A DNA stretch of 64,000 nt from NCBI GenBank assembly GCA_902801565.1, contig CADCIX010000008.1, positions 25,615-89,614 on the forward strand. The letters are read 5' to 3'. The position numbers were made by a program, and so were the translations under genes. Shown piece after piece: positions 39,904-48,932 of the stretch. The first letter of the stretch is position 1, and every line of letters starts with the position of its first letter. The notes beneath the pieces are model-generated. The model saw nothing but the letters and a program-made list of their open reading frames with translations, had not been told where the DNA came from and did not search any database. The DNA comes from an uncultured Veillonellaceae bacterium. GTDB lineage: Bacteria; Bacillota; Negativicutes; Selenomonadales; Selenomonadaceae.

Positions 39904-41556
39904 ATGGTGAAGTTATCGATTCGCGGACGGGTGTCACTGTTGGTATTGTCCAGTGTCATGGTTGCAGTCCTGACGGTGGGGGCAGTGGCTTTTTACGGTC
40001 TGCGTTCGGCCATGGAATCCATGACGGAGCAGGAGAATGTCCTGGATGCCTTTCTGACAGAATCCATGGCAGGCTATGCGGAAAAATACGCCAAGGAGCG
40101 GCTGCGGAAGACAGCGGAGGTCAAGGCACGGTATATTGACAGGGAATTGGCAATGATCGGCGAGGATGTGGTGAAGGATGCTGTCAGTGGGAAGGATGGC
40201 ATCAGCTTTGTCCTGGACGGCAAGGGAAGGGTGCTGTTTTCTTCCGAGAAGAAAGGAATCCTTGCGGCAGCGCCGGAAGCCCCTGACCTGCGGCAAATTG
40301 CAAGCCCCAGCGTGGCAGAGGCAGCCCGCCGCATGATTGCAGGGGAAAGCGGTGTCATGTCCATAGAGGTGGACGGGGAGGTTTATTATTTCGCCTATGC
40401 TCCCATGTCCTCTGTTGGATGGAGTTTTGGCACCGTGATTGAGGACGATGAGGTTCTGGATCCGGTGAAACAGGTCACGGAGGATGTCCGGGAGAAGATG
40501 ACGGCATTTCGGGAGGTCCTGCAGCAGGTTTTCCTTGATTCCATGGTCAAGGTGGTTGTGGTATTGCTCCCTGTCCTGCTTCTGGTCCTTTATGGCAGCG
40601 GCACCCTGGCGGAGCGGGTCACGCGGCCCATTCGAAAGTTGGCCGCAGGCGTGAGGGAAATCGCAGAGGGGAATTTCGACAAGAAGCTGGCGATTGATAC
40701 AGGGGACGAAATCGAACATCTGGCGATCTGCTTCAATGCCATGACGGATTCCCTCAAGGAGCATACCAGGCAGCTGGAACAGGTGGCAGCGGAAAAGGAG
40801 CATGCCCGCACGGAACTGGAGGTGGCCGCAAAAATCCAGATGGGCATGTTGCCCGGCACGTTCCCGGCGTTTCCGGAGCGGAAGGATTTCGGCATTTATG
40901 CCCTCATGCATCCGGCGAAGGATGTGGGAGGGGACTTTTACGATTTTTACCTGTTGGATGAGAACCACCTCGTCGTCACGGTGGCGGATGTGTCCGGCAA
41001 GGGAATCCCCGCGGCCCTCTTCATGGCCATGTCCAAGACCATCCTCAGGAATTGCGTCATGATGGCGAAGCAGCAGGAGGATTTGGCGGCTGTCCTGGAA
41101 AATGCCAACCATCAGCTTTGCCAGAACAATGAGTCGGCCATGTTTGTCACGGTGCTTTTGGGGGTGCTTGACCTTCGCACGGGACGCTTTGTCTATGCGG
41201 ATGCAGGGCATTGCCCGCCCCTTTTGGGGCATGGGGGAAGCTATGGATTCCTGCCCATGGAGAAGTGCTGCATGCTGGGGCTGCTAGAGCAGCCCTATGA
41301 ACAGCAGTCCATTGACCTTTCCCCGGGGGATACTCTTTTCCTTTATACAGACGGGGTTTCCGAGGCAATGGACGAGCAGAGGAACCAGTTCACGGAGCAG
41401 CGCATCCGGGATACCCTGGATGCCCTGCCGCCCGAGGAGGCTATAGAAGATATTTTGCCGGAGGTGCTTGAGAGAATCAGGCAGCATGCCGGAGATGCCG
41501 AGCAGTCCGATGACATCACCATGCTGGGGCTGCGATATTATGGAAGTAGATGTTGA
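39904..41556 (+). CDS. Membrane sensor PP2C/SpoIIE-type serine phosphatase (RsbU/RsbP-like) with HAMP
   Basis: The 550-residue protein has TM1 (about 12-32), an extracytoplasmic sensor domain (about 33-212, Cache-like), TM2 (about 213-236), a HAMP linker (to about 290), a short coiled coil and a SpoIIE/PP2C phosphatase domain (about 315-548). Metal-binding Asp residues are in D-V-G-G-D-F-Y-D and V-A-D-V-S-G-K-G, and D-D-I-T-M-L closes the domain. Such phosphatases dephosphorylate STAS antagonists. The next gene starts within a few bases of this stop and encodes a STAS domain, its obvious substrate. RsbU proteins are usually cytosolic; this one senses an external signal. Confidence 0.9.
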   Translation: MVKLSIRGRVSLLVLSSVMVAVLTVGAVAFYGLRSAMESMTEQENVLDAFLTESMAGYAEKYAKERLRKTAEVKARYIDRELAMIGEDVVKDAVSGKDGISFVLDGKGRVLFSSEKKGILAAAPEAPDLRQIASPSVAEAARRMIAGESGVMSIEVDGEVYYFAYAPMSSVGWSFGTVIEDDEVLDPVKQVTEDVREKMTAFREVLQQVFLDSMVKVVVVLLPVLLLVLYGSGTLAERVTRPIRKLAAGVREIAEGNFDKKLAIDTGDEIEHLAICFNAMTDSLKEHTRQLEQVAAEKEHARTELEVAAKIQMGMLPGTFPAFPERKDFGIYALMHPAKDVGGDFYDFYLLDENHLVVTVADVSGKGIPAALFMAMSKTILRNCVMMAKQQEDLAAVLENANHQLCQNNESAMFVTVLLGVLDLRTGRFVYADAGHCPPLLGHGGSYGFLPMEKCCMLGLLEQPYEQQSIDLSPGDTLFLYTDGVSEAMDEQRNQFTEQRIRDTLDALPPEEAIEDILPEVLERIRQHAGDAEQSDDITMLGLRYYGSRC

Positions 41557-41573
41557 AAGCGAGGAAACAGTCG

Positions 41574-43157
41574 ATGGCACTAGAAATCAATACAAGGACA
41601 GACGGAACCTCCCTGACGTTGGACCTGTCCGGGGAACTCAGCACTTTGGAAGCGAAGGACTTCGATGCTGCTTTTTTGGATGCGGCAAAGGGCATGAAGG
41701 AAGCATTGCTGGATTTTTCCCAGGTGAGATATATTTCCTCCGCCGGTCTGCGCTCTCTGTTTTTGGCAAAGAAGGCGATGATGAGGCAGGGCGGGGACCT
41801 CAAGGTGCTGGATCCCACACCGGAAGTCATGGACGTTTTCAAGGCTACCCGCTATGACAATATCGTGACCATTGTGCAAAGGGAAGAAAGCGGTGAGGCG
41901 CCGGCCTTTTATCCGCTGCGCCCGGTGCAGCGCATGATGGTGGACACCCATTTCCAGAAGGCGGAGTCCATCATGATGAATACAGGCGCCCTGATCCGGA
42001 TGGATGACTCTGTCGATATGGAACGGCTGGCGGCAGCGCTGAATGATCTCATGTCCGCTTATGATATCTTTCGGACAAGGTTCGTCTTCCATCCCGAGAC
42101 AGGCGATATCTGCCAGAGGTTTGACGGCAAGGTGGACAAGGTTTATGTGGAAACCCTGTCGGATGAGGCCTTTGAACAGCGCAAGCAGGAAATCAGGAAG
42201 CCCTATGAGATCATCGACCATCCCCTGTACCGTATCTATCTGATCAAGACCTCCACGGCCCAGTATCTGTATGCGGATTTTTACCATGCCATCGTGGATG
42301 GGACCGCCATCGTGGTCATCTTCTGGAGGGAACTGGAAAAGCGTTATGTATCGGGCACAAAGAGCCGTCGCCAGCCCCCCAGCTACGCCGCGTATATTCT
42401 GGAGGAGGCCGGAATTCCCAAAGAGGAACTGGAGGAAGGGCACACATACTGGAGGAATGAGCTTCGCGGCTTTGAGGAGCGCAGGCATCTTCCGCCCAGG
42501 GATGTGGAGGGTGTCGCTGCATGGACAAAAAACGAGATCGAGATCCCGATGCAGGTGGATATGCCCAAGCATTTCTTCAAAGGCAGGGACTTTACGGAAA
42601 ACACCTTTTTCATGGCTGCTTCCATGCTGGCCCTGGCAAAGACGGCAGGTGTCCGGGAGTCTGTCATGAGCTGGGTCCACAATGGGAGAGCCCAGCTCTC
42701 GGAGATGCGGCTCCTGGGCATCATGCTGGAGCAGTTCCCGATTCGCTGGGATTTTGAGGAAAATATTTCCGTCGGGCAATTCCTGCAGGGCCTTGAGGAG
42801 CGGGTGAATCGCAGCATGAAATACCGGAAAAGCCTGGACATCGTATACGGTGAGGGTCTGGAGGATGACTGCGCGACCTTCATCCTGCAGAAAGGGAGCA
42901 TGGGAAGGCGCGGCAGCATGAAGTTTGGGGATACCGTTGCCACCATCGTGGAAATGCCGGAAAATGAGATATCGGCGGCGGAGAACACCCTGGATATTGA
43001 GATGAATGCCCATGATGACGGAACCTATTCCCTGGTGCTGAACTATGATGCCAGCCGCTACTCGGAGGAGGCCATGCGGCGCTTTGCGGATACGGTGGAG
43101 AAAATGATCCATGGACTCATGGAGGATGGCTGCATGACGGGGGATTTGCTGAAATGA
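41574..43157 (+). CDS. STAS domain fused to NRPS condensation domain
   Basis: Residues 1-100 are a STAS domain (L-D-L-S-G-E-L-S-T-L-E-A; D-F-S-Q-V-R-Y-I-S-S-A-G-L-R-S-L with candidate phosphoserine S56). Residues about 108-527 are an NRPS condensation-fold domain (F-Y-P-L-R-P-V-Q-R-M-M; core F-Y-H-A-I-V-D-G at about 237). In the H-H-x-x-x-D-G motif the first His is Tyr, the catalytic second His is kept. ATG at 41574 follows AGCGAGGA; ATG 41550, overlapping the phosphatase stop, is an alternative adding 8 residues. I know of no described STAS-C fusion. The stop overlaps the NRPS start (ATGA). Confidence 0.85.
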   Translation: MALEINTRTDGTSLTLDLSGELSTLEAKDFDAAFLDAAKGMKEALLDFSQVRYISSAGLRSLFLAKKAMMRQGGDLKVLDPTPEVMDVFKATRYDNIVTIVQREESGEAPAFYPLRPVQRMMVDTHFQKAESIMMNTGALIRMDDSVDMERLAAALNDLMSAYDIFRTRFVFHPETGDICQRFDGKVDKVYVETLSDEAFEQRKQEIRKPYEIIDHPLYRIYLIKTSTAQYLYADFYHAIVDGTAIVVIFWRELEKRYVSGTKSRRQPPSYAAYILEEAGIPKEELEEGHTYWRNELRGFEERRHLPPRDVEGVAAWTKNEIEIPMQVDMPKHFFKGRDFTENTFFMAASMLALAKTAGVRESVMSWVHNGRAQLSEMRLLGIMLEQFPIRWDFEENISVGQFLQGLEERVNRSMKYRKSLDIVYGEGLEDDCATFILQKGSMGRRGSMKFGDTVATIVEMPENEISAAENTLDIEMNAHDDGTYSLVLNYDASRYSEEAMRRFADTVEKMIHGLMEDGCMTGDLLK

Positions 43158-46100
43158 CGATGAAGAAAGAAGAATGGTGCGAGCTGCATTTCGGGGACGA
43201 GATGCCGGACTGTCTGCCTCTGCCTGACAAGCGTGAGGACTATGTTTCCGAGTGGGAAGCCTGTTCGGTGATGGTGAAGGACTGCCCTGATGTGCCGGGT
43301 CTTGCGGCAAGCGTCGCTTTTTTGCTGGGGGTGTATGGCGGCATCGGGGAAGCGGGCTTCCTGGTGCGGAAAAAACAGGGATGGCTTCCCCTGCGGCTGC
43401 AGTGGGACAAGGAAACCTCCGGGACGGCATTGGCGGACAAGGCCCATGGGATGCTGCAGGCTGGTGAGTCCTTTGCATGGGCGAAGCAGGAAGCATGGGA
43501 TGTCCTGGGACAGGAGAAGGGAAGAGGCATTGCTTTTTCTGAGATCGGAGATCTGCCGCAGGAAGAACGGGATGGATTTGCCCTGATCTTTCAGACGGAC
43601 TCCGACGGCTTGCGGGTGGACTATGCGGCCTCGTGCTATACGGAGGGATTCATCCGCGTCCTGGCCCATTCCTGGCGGGAGATTGTCCTGAGCTTTCCGA
43701 AGGCCGCCCTTTTATCCGATGTCTGCATCGCGGATGCAGGGACGCGGAAGATGCTGGACAGTTTCAATCAGACGGTCCGGGATTATGACCGAAAGGCTAC
43801 CGTCATCGACCAGTTCCGGGCCTGTGCTGCCGAAAATCCGGACCATGTGGCGGTGGTTTATGAGGAAAAATCCTATACCTATGCAGAGGTGGATGATCTC
43901 TCCGACCGATTGGCCTATTATCTTTTCCGGCATGGCCTGGGGAGAGGGGATACTGTTTCCGTATTCATTTCCCGTTCCGAATACATGGTCATTGCCTCCC
44001 TGGGGGTATTGAAGGCGGGCTGTGCCTATGAGCCTTTGGATCCCAATTACCCGGACGAGCGGCTGGCCTTTATGGCAAAGGACGCATCTGCGAAGCTGAT
44101 TCTCGTGGATGACAGCCTTCTGCCGCGCCTGGAAAACTTTAAGGAATTTTCGGGGGATACCCTGTGCATCTCGGAGATTGCTGCACTGCCGCAGCCGGAG
44201 GACATGGGCACTGTCCCGTCACCCTGCCCGGAAGATTTGTTCCTGCTGATCTATACCTCCGGCACGACGGGGGTGCCCAAGGGGGTGCGGCTCCTGCACC
44301 GGAACCTGGCTGCCTACACGGCCTGGTATCGCCATTACTTTGCCCCCACGGAAAAGACGCGAGTCACCTGTTACAACAGCTATGGCTTCGACGGCTCCCT
44401 GGCTGACATGTATCCGGCGCTGACCGTGGGTGCTGCGGTGGTGGTGATTCCCGAGGAAAAGAAGCTGGACCTGCCGGCACTGGCGGATATCATCCGGAAG
44501 CATCATATCAGCATTGCGGATCTGCCCAGTCAGGTGGGGCGGCAATTCGCCCTGACCATGGACTGTCCCGAGCTGAAATACATCGTGGTGGGAGGGGAGA
44601 AGCTGGTGCCCTTCGAGCCGGTCTATCCCTATATCATCGCCAATGAGTACGGTCCCACGGAGGCCACGGTCTCTGTCACATGTTACGATATGACGGAATA
44701 TGAGCCGGATATTCCCATCGGGAAACCCATGGACAATACGGCAATCTATATCGTGGATACCGCAGGACGGCGGGTGCCTCCGGGAGCACTGGGCGAGCTA
44801 TGGGTTGCGGGGGAGCAGGTGACGGGCGGCTATCTGAACCGGCCGGAGAAGACGAAAGAGGTCTTTGTCCCGAATCCCTTCTCCAAGCAGCCCCTCTATG
44901 CGACTGCCTATCGGACGGGGGATATCGTGCGCTATCGTATGGATGGGAACATCGAGTTCGTGGGGCGCCGTGACGGGCTGGTGAAGATCCGTGGCTTCCG
45001 CGTCGAGCTGGCCGAGGTGGAGGGTGTCGTTCATGAGTTCCCTCCTGTGAAGAACGCTGCTGTGATTGCCTGCGACAATCCAGCGGGCGGAAAGTTCATT
45101 GCCGCCTATGTGGTGGCAGAGGAGCCCATCGACAAGGAAGCATTGGCTGCATTCATACGGGAGCGGAAGCCGCCCTATATGGTTCCGGCTGCCATCGTCC
45201 AGATCGATGCGATTCCCCGCAACCAGAACGGCAAGCTCAACCGGAAGGCACTGCCCCTGCCGGAAATCCACGAGAGCGCCGGTGCCTATGTGGAACCGGC
45301 CAATGAGGTGGAGGCCGGGCTGGCCAGGGGCTTTGCGGCAGCCCTGGGCATGAAGCGGGTGAGTGCGGCAGAGGACTTCTTTGCCGCGGGAGGCGACAGC
45401 CTGAGCGTTGTGCGCCTGCTCTCCGAATGCCGTGACCTGAAGCTCAATTTCAATCTCATCTATGAGGGAAAGACCCCCATCGGCATTGCAAAACTCCTGT
45501 CCCGTCGCGAGGCAGTGGACAGGAAACATGGGGAGCACAGGGAAACCCACTTCTTTGGCCCGCTTCAGGAACTTCACTATGCCTGGGGCAATGAGATCGA
45601 GGAGGGATATGGCGTCCACTGCGATATCACCATACATCTCGCGCCGGAGACGGATCTGGAAAGGCTTGCCTCTGCGGTGGAGTCGGCGCTCCTCGCGCAT
45701 CCTGCGGTGGATGCGAGGCTTACGCCTGCGGGCGGCAATCTTCGCTGGAGAAATGGCGATGGAAAGGACCTGAAGCCGAAGGTGGAGCAGGTATCCCGCA
45801 TGGAATACGATGGGCTCAGGCAGAACCTGCGCCTTTCCATGAACAAGCCGGAGACACGGATGTTCTCTGTGCGGCTCTTTCTCATAGAGGAAGCAGACGG
45901 GCGGAAGACCAGGGATTTCTACTTCGATTTCCTGCATCCGATCATCGACGGCGATTCCACCCAGATCTTCCTCGAGGACGTGGATGCCGCCTATCGGGGG
46001 GAAACCCTTGTGCCGGAGGAATACTCCGTCCTGGATTACTATGATGAGATGGAAGATGTCATCGGAAGCGGGGAATACCGGGAGCGGCAGCAGTGGAACG

Positions 46101-46786
46101 AGGAGTTTGTCCACTCCTTTACGGAGAAGCTGAATGAGCTGCCCGGGGATCTCGATGCGGATGGCGAAAATGAGACGAAGGCCATCTTTGTGCCGCTTTC
46201 TGTCGAGACAGGGAAGGTGGACCGTTTCCTGAAGGAACATGGCATAACGGAGGGGACGCTTTTCTCGGCGGCCTTCGGTCTGATGCAGGGCCATCGGAAT
46301 GGGGAGCAGGCCGCAGTCAGTCTCACGATCTACAACGGACGGGACGATATCCGCTTTGAGCGCACGATGGGGGCCCTTTATCGGCACTATCCCCTCTGCG
46401 TCCGTTGGACGGAAGCGATGACGGCAGCGGAATTTGCCAGGGATACCCAGGAAAACATCCTCCTCTGCCGCCGCCATGCCCTTTACGAAGGCGATCCCGT
46501 GCCTTTGATCATTTCCTTCGCCTATCAGGGGGAGGATCTGGACGGCCCCTTTGATTTCTGCGGGGGCAAGGCCGTGCAGGAATGGGTGGAGGACCATGAG
46601 GAGGAGAATTTCAACTTCTTTGTCTATCGGCGGCAGGATGGTTTTTATGTCAACCTGACTTACAATACCAGGGAGTACAGCGAGGAGTTCATTGCCCGTT
46701 TTGTAGAGAATTACGCAAAGGTCGTCCATGCCCTGACGAATGATGGGAAAATCGGGGATATCGTGAAGCTGCTTGATGGCAGATAG
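43154..46786 (+). CDS. Nonribosomal peptide synthetase module (half C - A - T - C, no thioesterase)
   Basis: The 1210-residue enzyme has an N-terminal C-domain half (about 1-205, no H-H-x-x-x-D-G), an adenylation domain (215-700: L-I-Y-T-S-G-T-T-G-V-P-K-G, N-E-Y-G-P-T-E, Y-R-T-G-D, N-G-K-L-N-R-K), a carrier domain with F-F-A-A-G-G-D-S (phosphopantetheine Ser about 748) and a full C domain (about 800-1205; F-L-H-P-I-I-D-G). Read against GrsA, the pocket residues are roughly D-G-A-D-I-V-E-V-S; two extra acids suggest a basic or amine substrate (tentative). No release domain and no phosphopantetheinyl transferase are nearby. A TTG-start exporter follows 15 bp on. Confidence 0.9.
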   Translation: MTMKKEEWCELHFGDEMPDCLPLPDKREDYVSEWEACSVMVKDCPDVPGLAASVAFLLGVYGGIGEAGFLVRKKQGWLPLRLQWDKETSGTALADKAHGMLQAGESFAWAKQEAWDVLGQEKGRGIAFSEIGDLPQEERDGFALIFQTDSDGLRVDYAASCYTEGFIRVLAHSWREIVLSFPKAALLSDVCIADAGTRKMLDSFNQTVRDYDRKATVIDQFRACAAENPDHVAVVYEEKSYTYAEVDDLSDRLAYYLFRHGLGRGDTVSVFISRSEYMVIASLGVLKAGCAYEPLDPNYPDERLAFMAKDASAKLILVDDSLLPRLENFKEFSGDTLCISEIAALPQPEDMGTVPSPCPEDLFLLIYTSGTTGVPKGVRLLHRNLAAYTAWYRHYFAPTEKTRVTCYNSYGFDGSLADMYPALTVGAAVVVIPEEKKLDLPALADIIRKHHISIADLPSQVGRQFALTMDCPELKYIVVGGEKLVPFEPVYPYIIANEYGPTEATVSVTCYDMTEYEPDIPIGKPMDNTAIYIVDTAGRRVPPGALGELWVAGEQVTGGYLNRPEKTKEVFVPNPFSKQPLYATAYRTGDIVRYRMDGNIEFVGRRDGLVKIRGFRVELAEVEGVVHEFPPVKNAAVIACDNPAGGKFIAAYVVAEEPIDKEALAAFIRERKPPYMVPAAIVQIDAIPRNQNGKLNRKALPLPEIHESAGAYVEPANEVEAGLARGFAAALGMKRVSAAEDFFAAGGDSLSVVRLLSECRDLKLNFNLIYEGKTPIGIAKLLSRREAVDRKHGEHRETHFFGPLQELHYAWGNEIEEGYGVHCDITIHLAPETDLERLASAVESALLAHPAVDARLTPAGGNLRWRNGDGKDLKPKVEQVSRMEYDGLRQNLRLSMNKPETRMFSVRLFLIEEADGRKTRDFYFDFLHPIIDGDSTQIFLEDVDAAYRGETLVPEEYSVLDYYDEMEDVIGSGEYRERQQWNEEFVHSFTEKLNELPGDLDADGENETKAIFVPLSVETGKVDRFLKEHGITEGTLFSAAFGLMQGHRNGEQAAVSLTIYNGRDDIRFERTMGALYRHYPLCVRWTEAMTAAEFARDTQENILLCRRHALYEGDPVPLIISFAYQGEDLDGPFDFCGGKAVQEWVEDHEEENFNFFVYRRQDGFYVNLTYNTREYSEEFIARFVENYAKVVHALTNDGKIGDIVKLLDGR

Positions 46787-46801
46787 GAGAGGGGAATTTT
46801 C

Positions 46802-48562
46802 TTGAGCAAAGCCGTAGACCATGCCTATTTCACCCGCAAGATGTTTCTGCACTCGGTGCTTCCGGCACCCCTGGCGGCCATTGGCCTGGCCTTGGCGGAG
46901 ATGGGGGACACGATCCTGGTGGGCCATGCCATCGGCATGGACGGCCTGGCCGCCATCGGCTTCATCTCCCCCCTGTTCCTCCTGGCGACCTTCTTCGTGT
47001 TCGGCCTTTCCATGGGAGGCGCGATTGTCTACAGCAATCTCATGCATGAGGGAAAAAAAGAAGATGCCCTGGGCATCTTCAATTTTTTCCTGCGCCTTGC
47101 GGTTTTGGTGGGGGTTGGCATCGCAGCGGGAGGGCTCCTTTGGGAGGATCATCTGCTCCTGCTTCTCGGTGCCGATCCGGAGAACAGCCTGGTGTATGGG
47201 ATGTCCAAAAGTTACATCTTCTATATCCTGCTTGGCATTCCCTTTGAGATCCTGATGGAGGTTTTCTGCTCCTATCTGAGGAACGACGATGCCGACGGAC
47301 TTTCCGTTTCTATACAGACGGCAGCCGGTGCAGGGAACGTGGTTCTCAGTGCCCTTCTCTTGTTCGTGTTTGATTGGGGGGTTGCGGGGTGCAGCTTCGG
47401 CTTCTTTCTCTCCAATTTTTTTGCGGCGTGTGTCTGCCTGGGCTATATCCTGTTGCGCCCGGACGGGGGACTCGCCCTTGGCCGCCATACGGCATCCCTG
47501 CAGGAGGCCGTCAAGCCCCTGCGCCTTGGCTTTGCCACCTCTGCCGAGTACATTTTCGGCGCCATTTTCACGCTGGTTTCCATCCACTTGCTGATGAACA
47601 TGGCGGGAACCGATGGGGTAGCGGTGTTCAACGTCATCGAGAATCTGTCATTGCTCTTCATTTTCCTGTACGAGTTTATCGGCAAGACCTCACAGCCCCT
47701 GTTTTCCACCTTTTTCGCCGAGTGCAACTTTGCGGAGCTCCACCGTGTGTTCCGCTATGCACTGGCCTATTCTCTGTTGCTTGGGGTGCTGGCCACGGCA
47801 TTGGCCACGTTGTGCCCCCGGATCCTGGACCTGCTGTTCGGGCTGGATGAGATTGAGGATACCGCCAAGGTCTACCATGCGGCGCGCCTGTTCTGTGTCG
47901 GGACGATTTTCATGGGGATTTGCCTGCTCCTGCAGAACTACCTGCAATCCGAGGAGGACGAAAGCAGCGCCTTCCTTGTGGTGTTCATGCGGCAGTGCGG
48001 TGCCAGCCTTCCTTTGGCCTTCTTTTTGGCGCATTTCGGGTTTTACGCCTTTTGGCTGGTCTATCCCCTGGCAGAAATCATCACATTGCTGACGCTCTTT
48101 GCCTATAAGCGCCGAAAAGGAGAGAGGAAGCGCATAGAGGAGGCAAGGATTTATGCCGCCACCTTCCTGGGCACCAGCGAGGAAGTGGCAGGGCAGCTGG
48201 ATGCCATGGAACGGTTTGCCGCATCCTGGGGAGCCGACAGCAAGAAACGCTATACCCTGCGTCTGCTTGTGGAGGAAATCTGTGGCTTCATGGAAGAGCA
48301 GGCACATCCTTCCAGGGGAGAGCACATCCTGACACAGCTCACCCTGATTGCCAGGGAGGACGGCACCTTCCGGCTGCACCTGCGGAACAATGGGGATGAG
48401 ATCGACCCCTTCCGGTTTCCCGGCGAGGCCATGAAGGATATCTCCCTTCCCGTCGAAACGGAAGACATCAGGCCCATCGTCCTGCAGGTGGCCAAAAAAC
48501 GGGCACATCAGGTTCTCTACCGCAGCTATCATGGGTTCAATACGATGGTGTTCACCGTGTAA
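46802..48562 (+). CDS. MATE-family exporter with C-terminal HATPase (anti-sigma-like) domain
   Basis: Residues 1-450 of the 586-residue protein form a MATE exporter (12 helices; two halves, G-D-T-I-L-V-G-H near 35 and S-A-E-Y-I-F-G-A near 245). Residues about 456-586 resemble an RsbW/SpoIIAB-type HATPase: L-R-L-L-V-E-E-I-C-G-F (N-box position), L-H-L-R-N-N-G-D-E-I-D-P (D-x-G-x box position) and a final Y-R-S-Y-H-G-F-N-T-M-V-F that matches the Y-S-R-S-N-G-R-N-C-L-S-I end of the HATPase in the symporter at 19313. The TTG at 46802 follows GGAGAGGGG. It probably exports the NRPS product; gating by STAS binding is inference. Confidence 0.85.
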   Translation: MSKAVDHAYFTRKMFLHSVLPAPLAAIGLALAEMGDTILVGHAIGMDGLAAIGFISPLFLLATFFVFGLSMGGAIVYSNLMHEGKKEDALGIFNFFLRLAVLVGVGIAAGGLLWEDHLLLLLGADPENSLVYGMSKSYIFYILLGIPFEILMEVFCSYLRNDDADGLSVSIQTAAGAGNVVLSALLLFVFDWGVAGCSFGFFLSNFFAACVCLGYILLRPDGGLALGRHTASLQEAVKPLRLGFATSAEYIFGAIFTLVSIHLLMNMAGTDGVAVFNVIENLSLLFIFLYEFIGKTSQPLFSTFFAECNFAELHRVFRYALAYSLLLGVLATALATLCPRILDLLFGLDEIEDTAKVYHAARLFCVGTIFMGICLLLQNYLQSEEDESSAFLVVFMRQCGASLPLAFFLAHFGFYAFWLVYPLAEIITLLTLFAYKRRKGERKRIEEARIYAATFLGTSEEVAGQLDAMERFAASWGADSKKRYTLRLLVEEICGFMEEQAHPSRGEHILTQLTLIAREDGTFRLHLRNNGDEIDPFRFPGEAMKDISLPVETEDIRPIVLQVAKKRAHQVLYRSYHGFNTMVFTV

Positions 48563-48653
48563 GGATCGGGTTCCTGTGCGGGAAGGAAGGATTTTCCTGT
48601 CCCCGCGGCGAAGTAACGAGATAGTTATTGATGAAAGAAAGTGAGTGAGACAT

Positions 48654-48914
48654 ATGGGAAGATATCATTACAAAACAAAGGGTACTTGTGCGCGTTCCAT
48701 CGAGGTGGAACTGGACGGAAAGATCATCAGGCATGTGTCCTTTGAGGGAGGATGCAACGGCAATCTCAAGGGAATCTCCAAACTGGTGGAAGGGATGGAT
48801 ATGGATCTTGTCATCGAGCGGTTCAAGGGAAACACCTGCAACGACAAGCCGACTTCCTGCCCGGACCAGCTTGCCATTGCCCTTCAGGAGGCCTACGCTG
48901 CCCAGAACGCATGA
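48654..48914 (+). CDS. TSCPD-domain protein (TIGR03905 type)
   Basis: The 86-residue protein contains G-T-C-A-R-S-I, F-E-G-G-C-N-G-N-L-K-G-I and the diagnostic T-S-C-P-D-Q-L motif near the C-terminus. The family occurs alone or fused to ribonucleotide reductases; its function is not established, although the Cys residues suggest metal binding. ATG at 48654 is chosen since the frame upstream to 48645 adds only three residues. It lies 91 bp after the MATE gene and 18 bp before the PHP gene, so it is likely cotranscribed with the latter. Confidence 0.85.
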   Translation: MGRYHYKTKGTCARSIEVELDGKIIRHVSFEGGCNGNLKGISKLVEGMDMDLVIERFKGNTCNDKPTSCPDQLAIALQEAYAAQNA

Positions 48915-48932
48915 GAGAAGGGGGATGATTCG

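Noticed and set aside
44798..47587. 929-codon minus-strand frame opposite the NRPS and MATE genes
   Set aside because: Shadow of strongly supported plus-strand genes; no family match.
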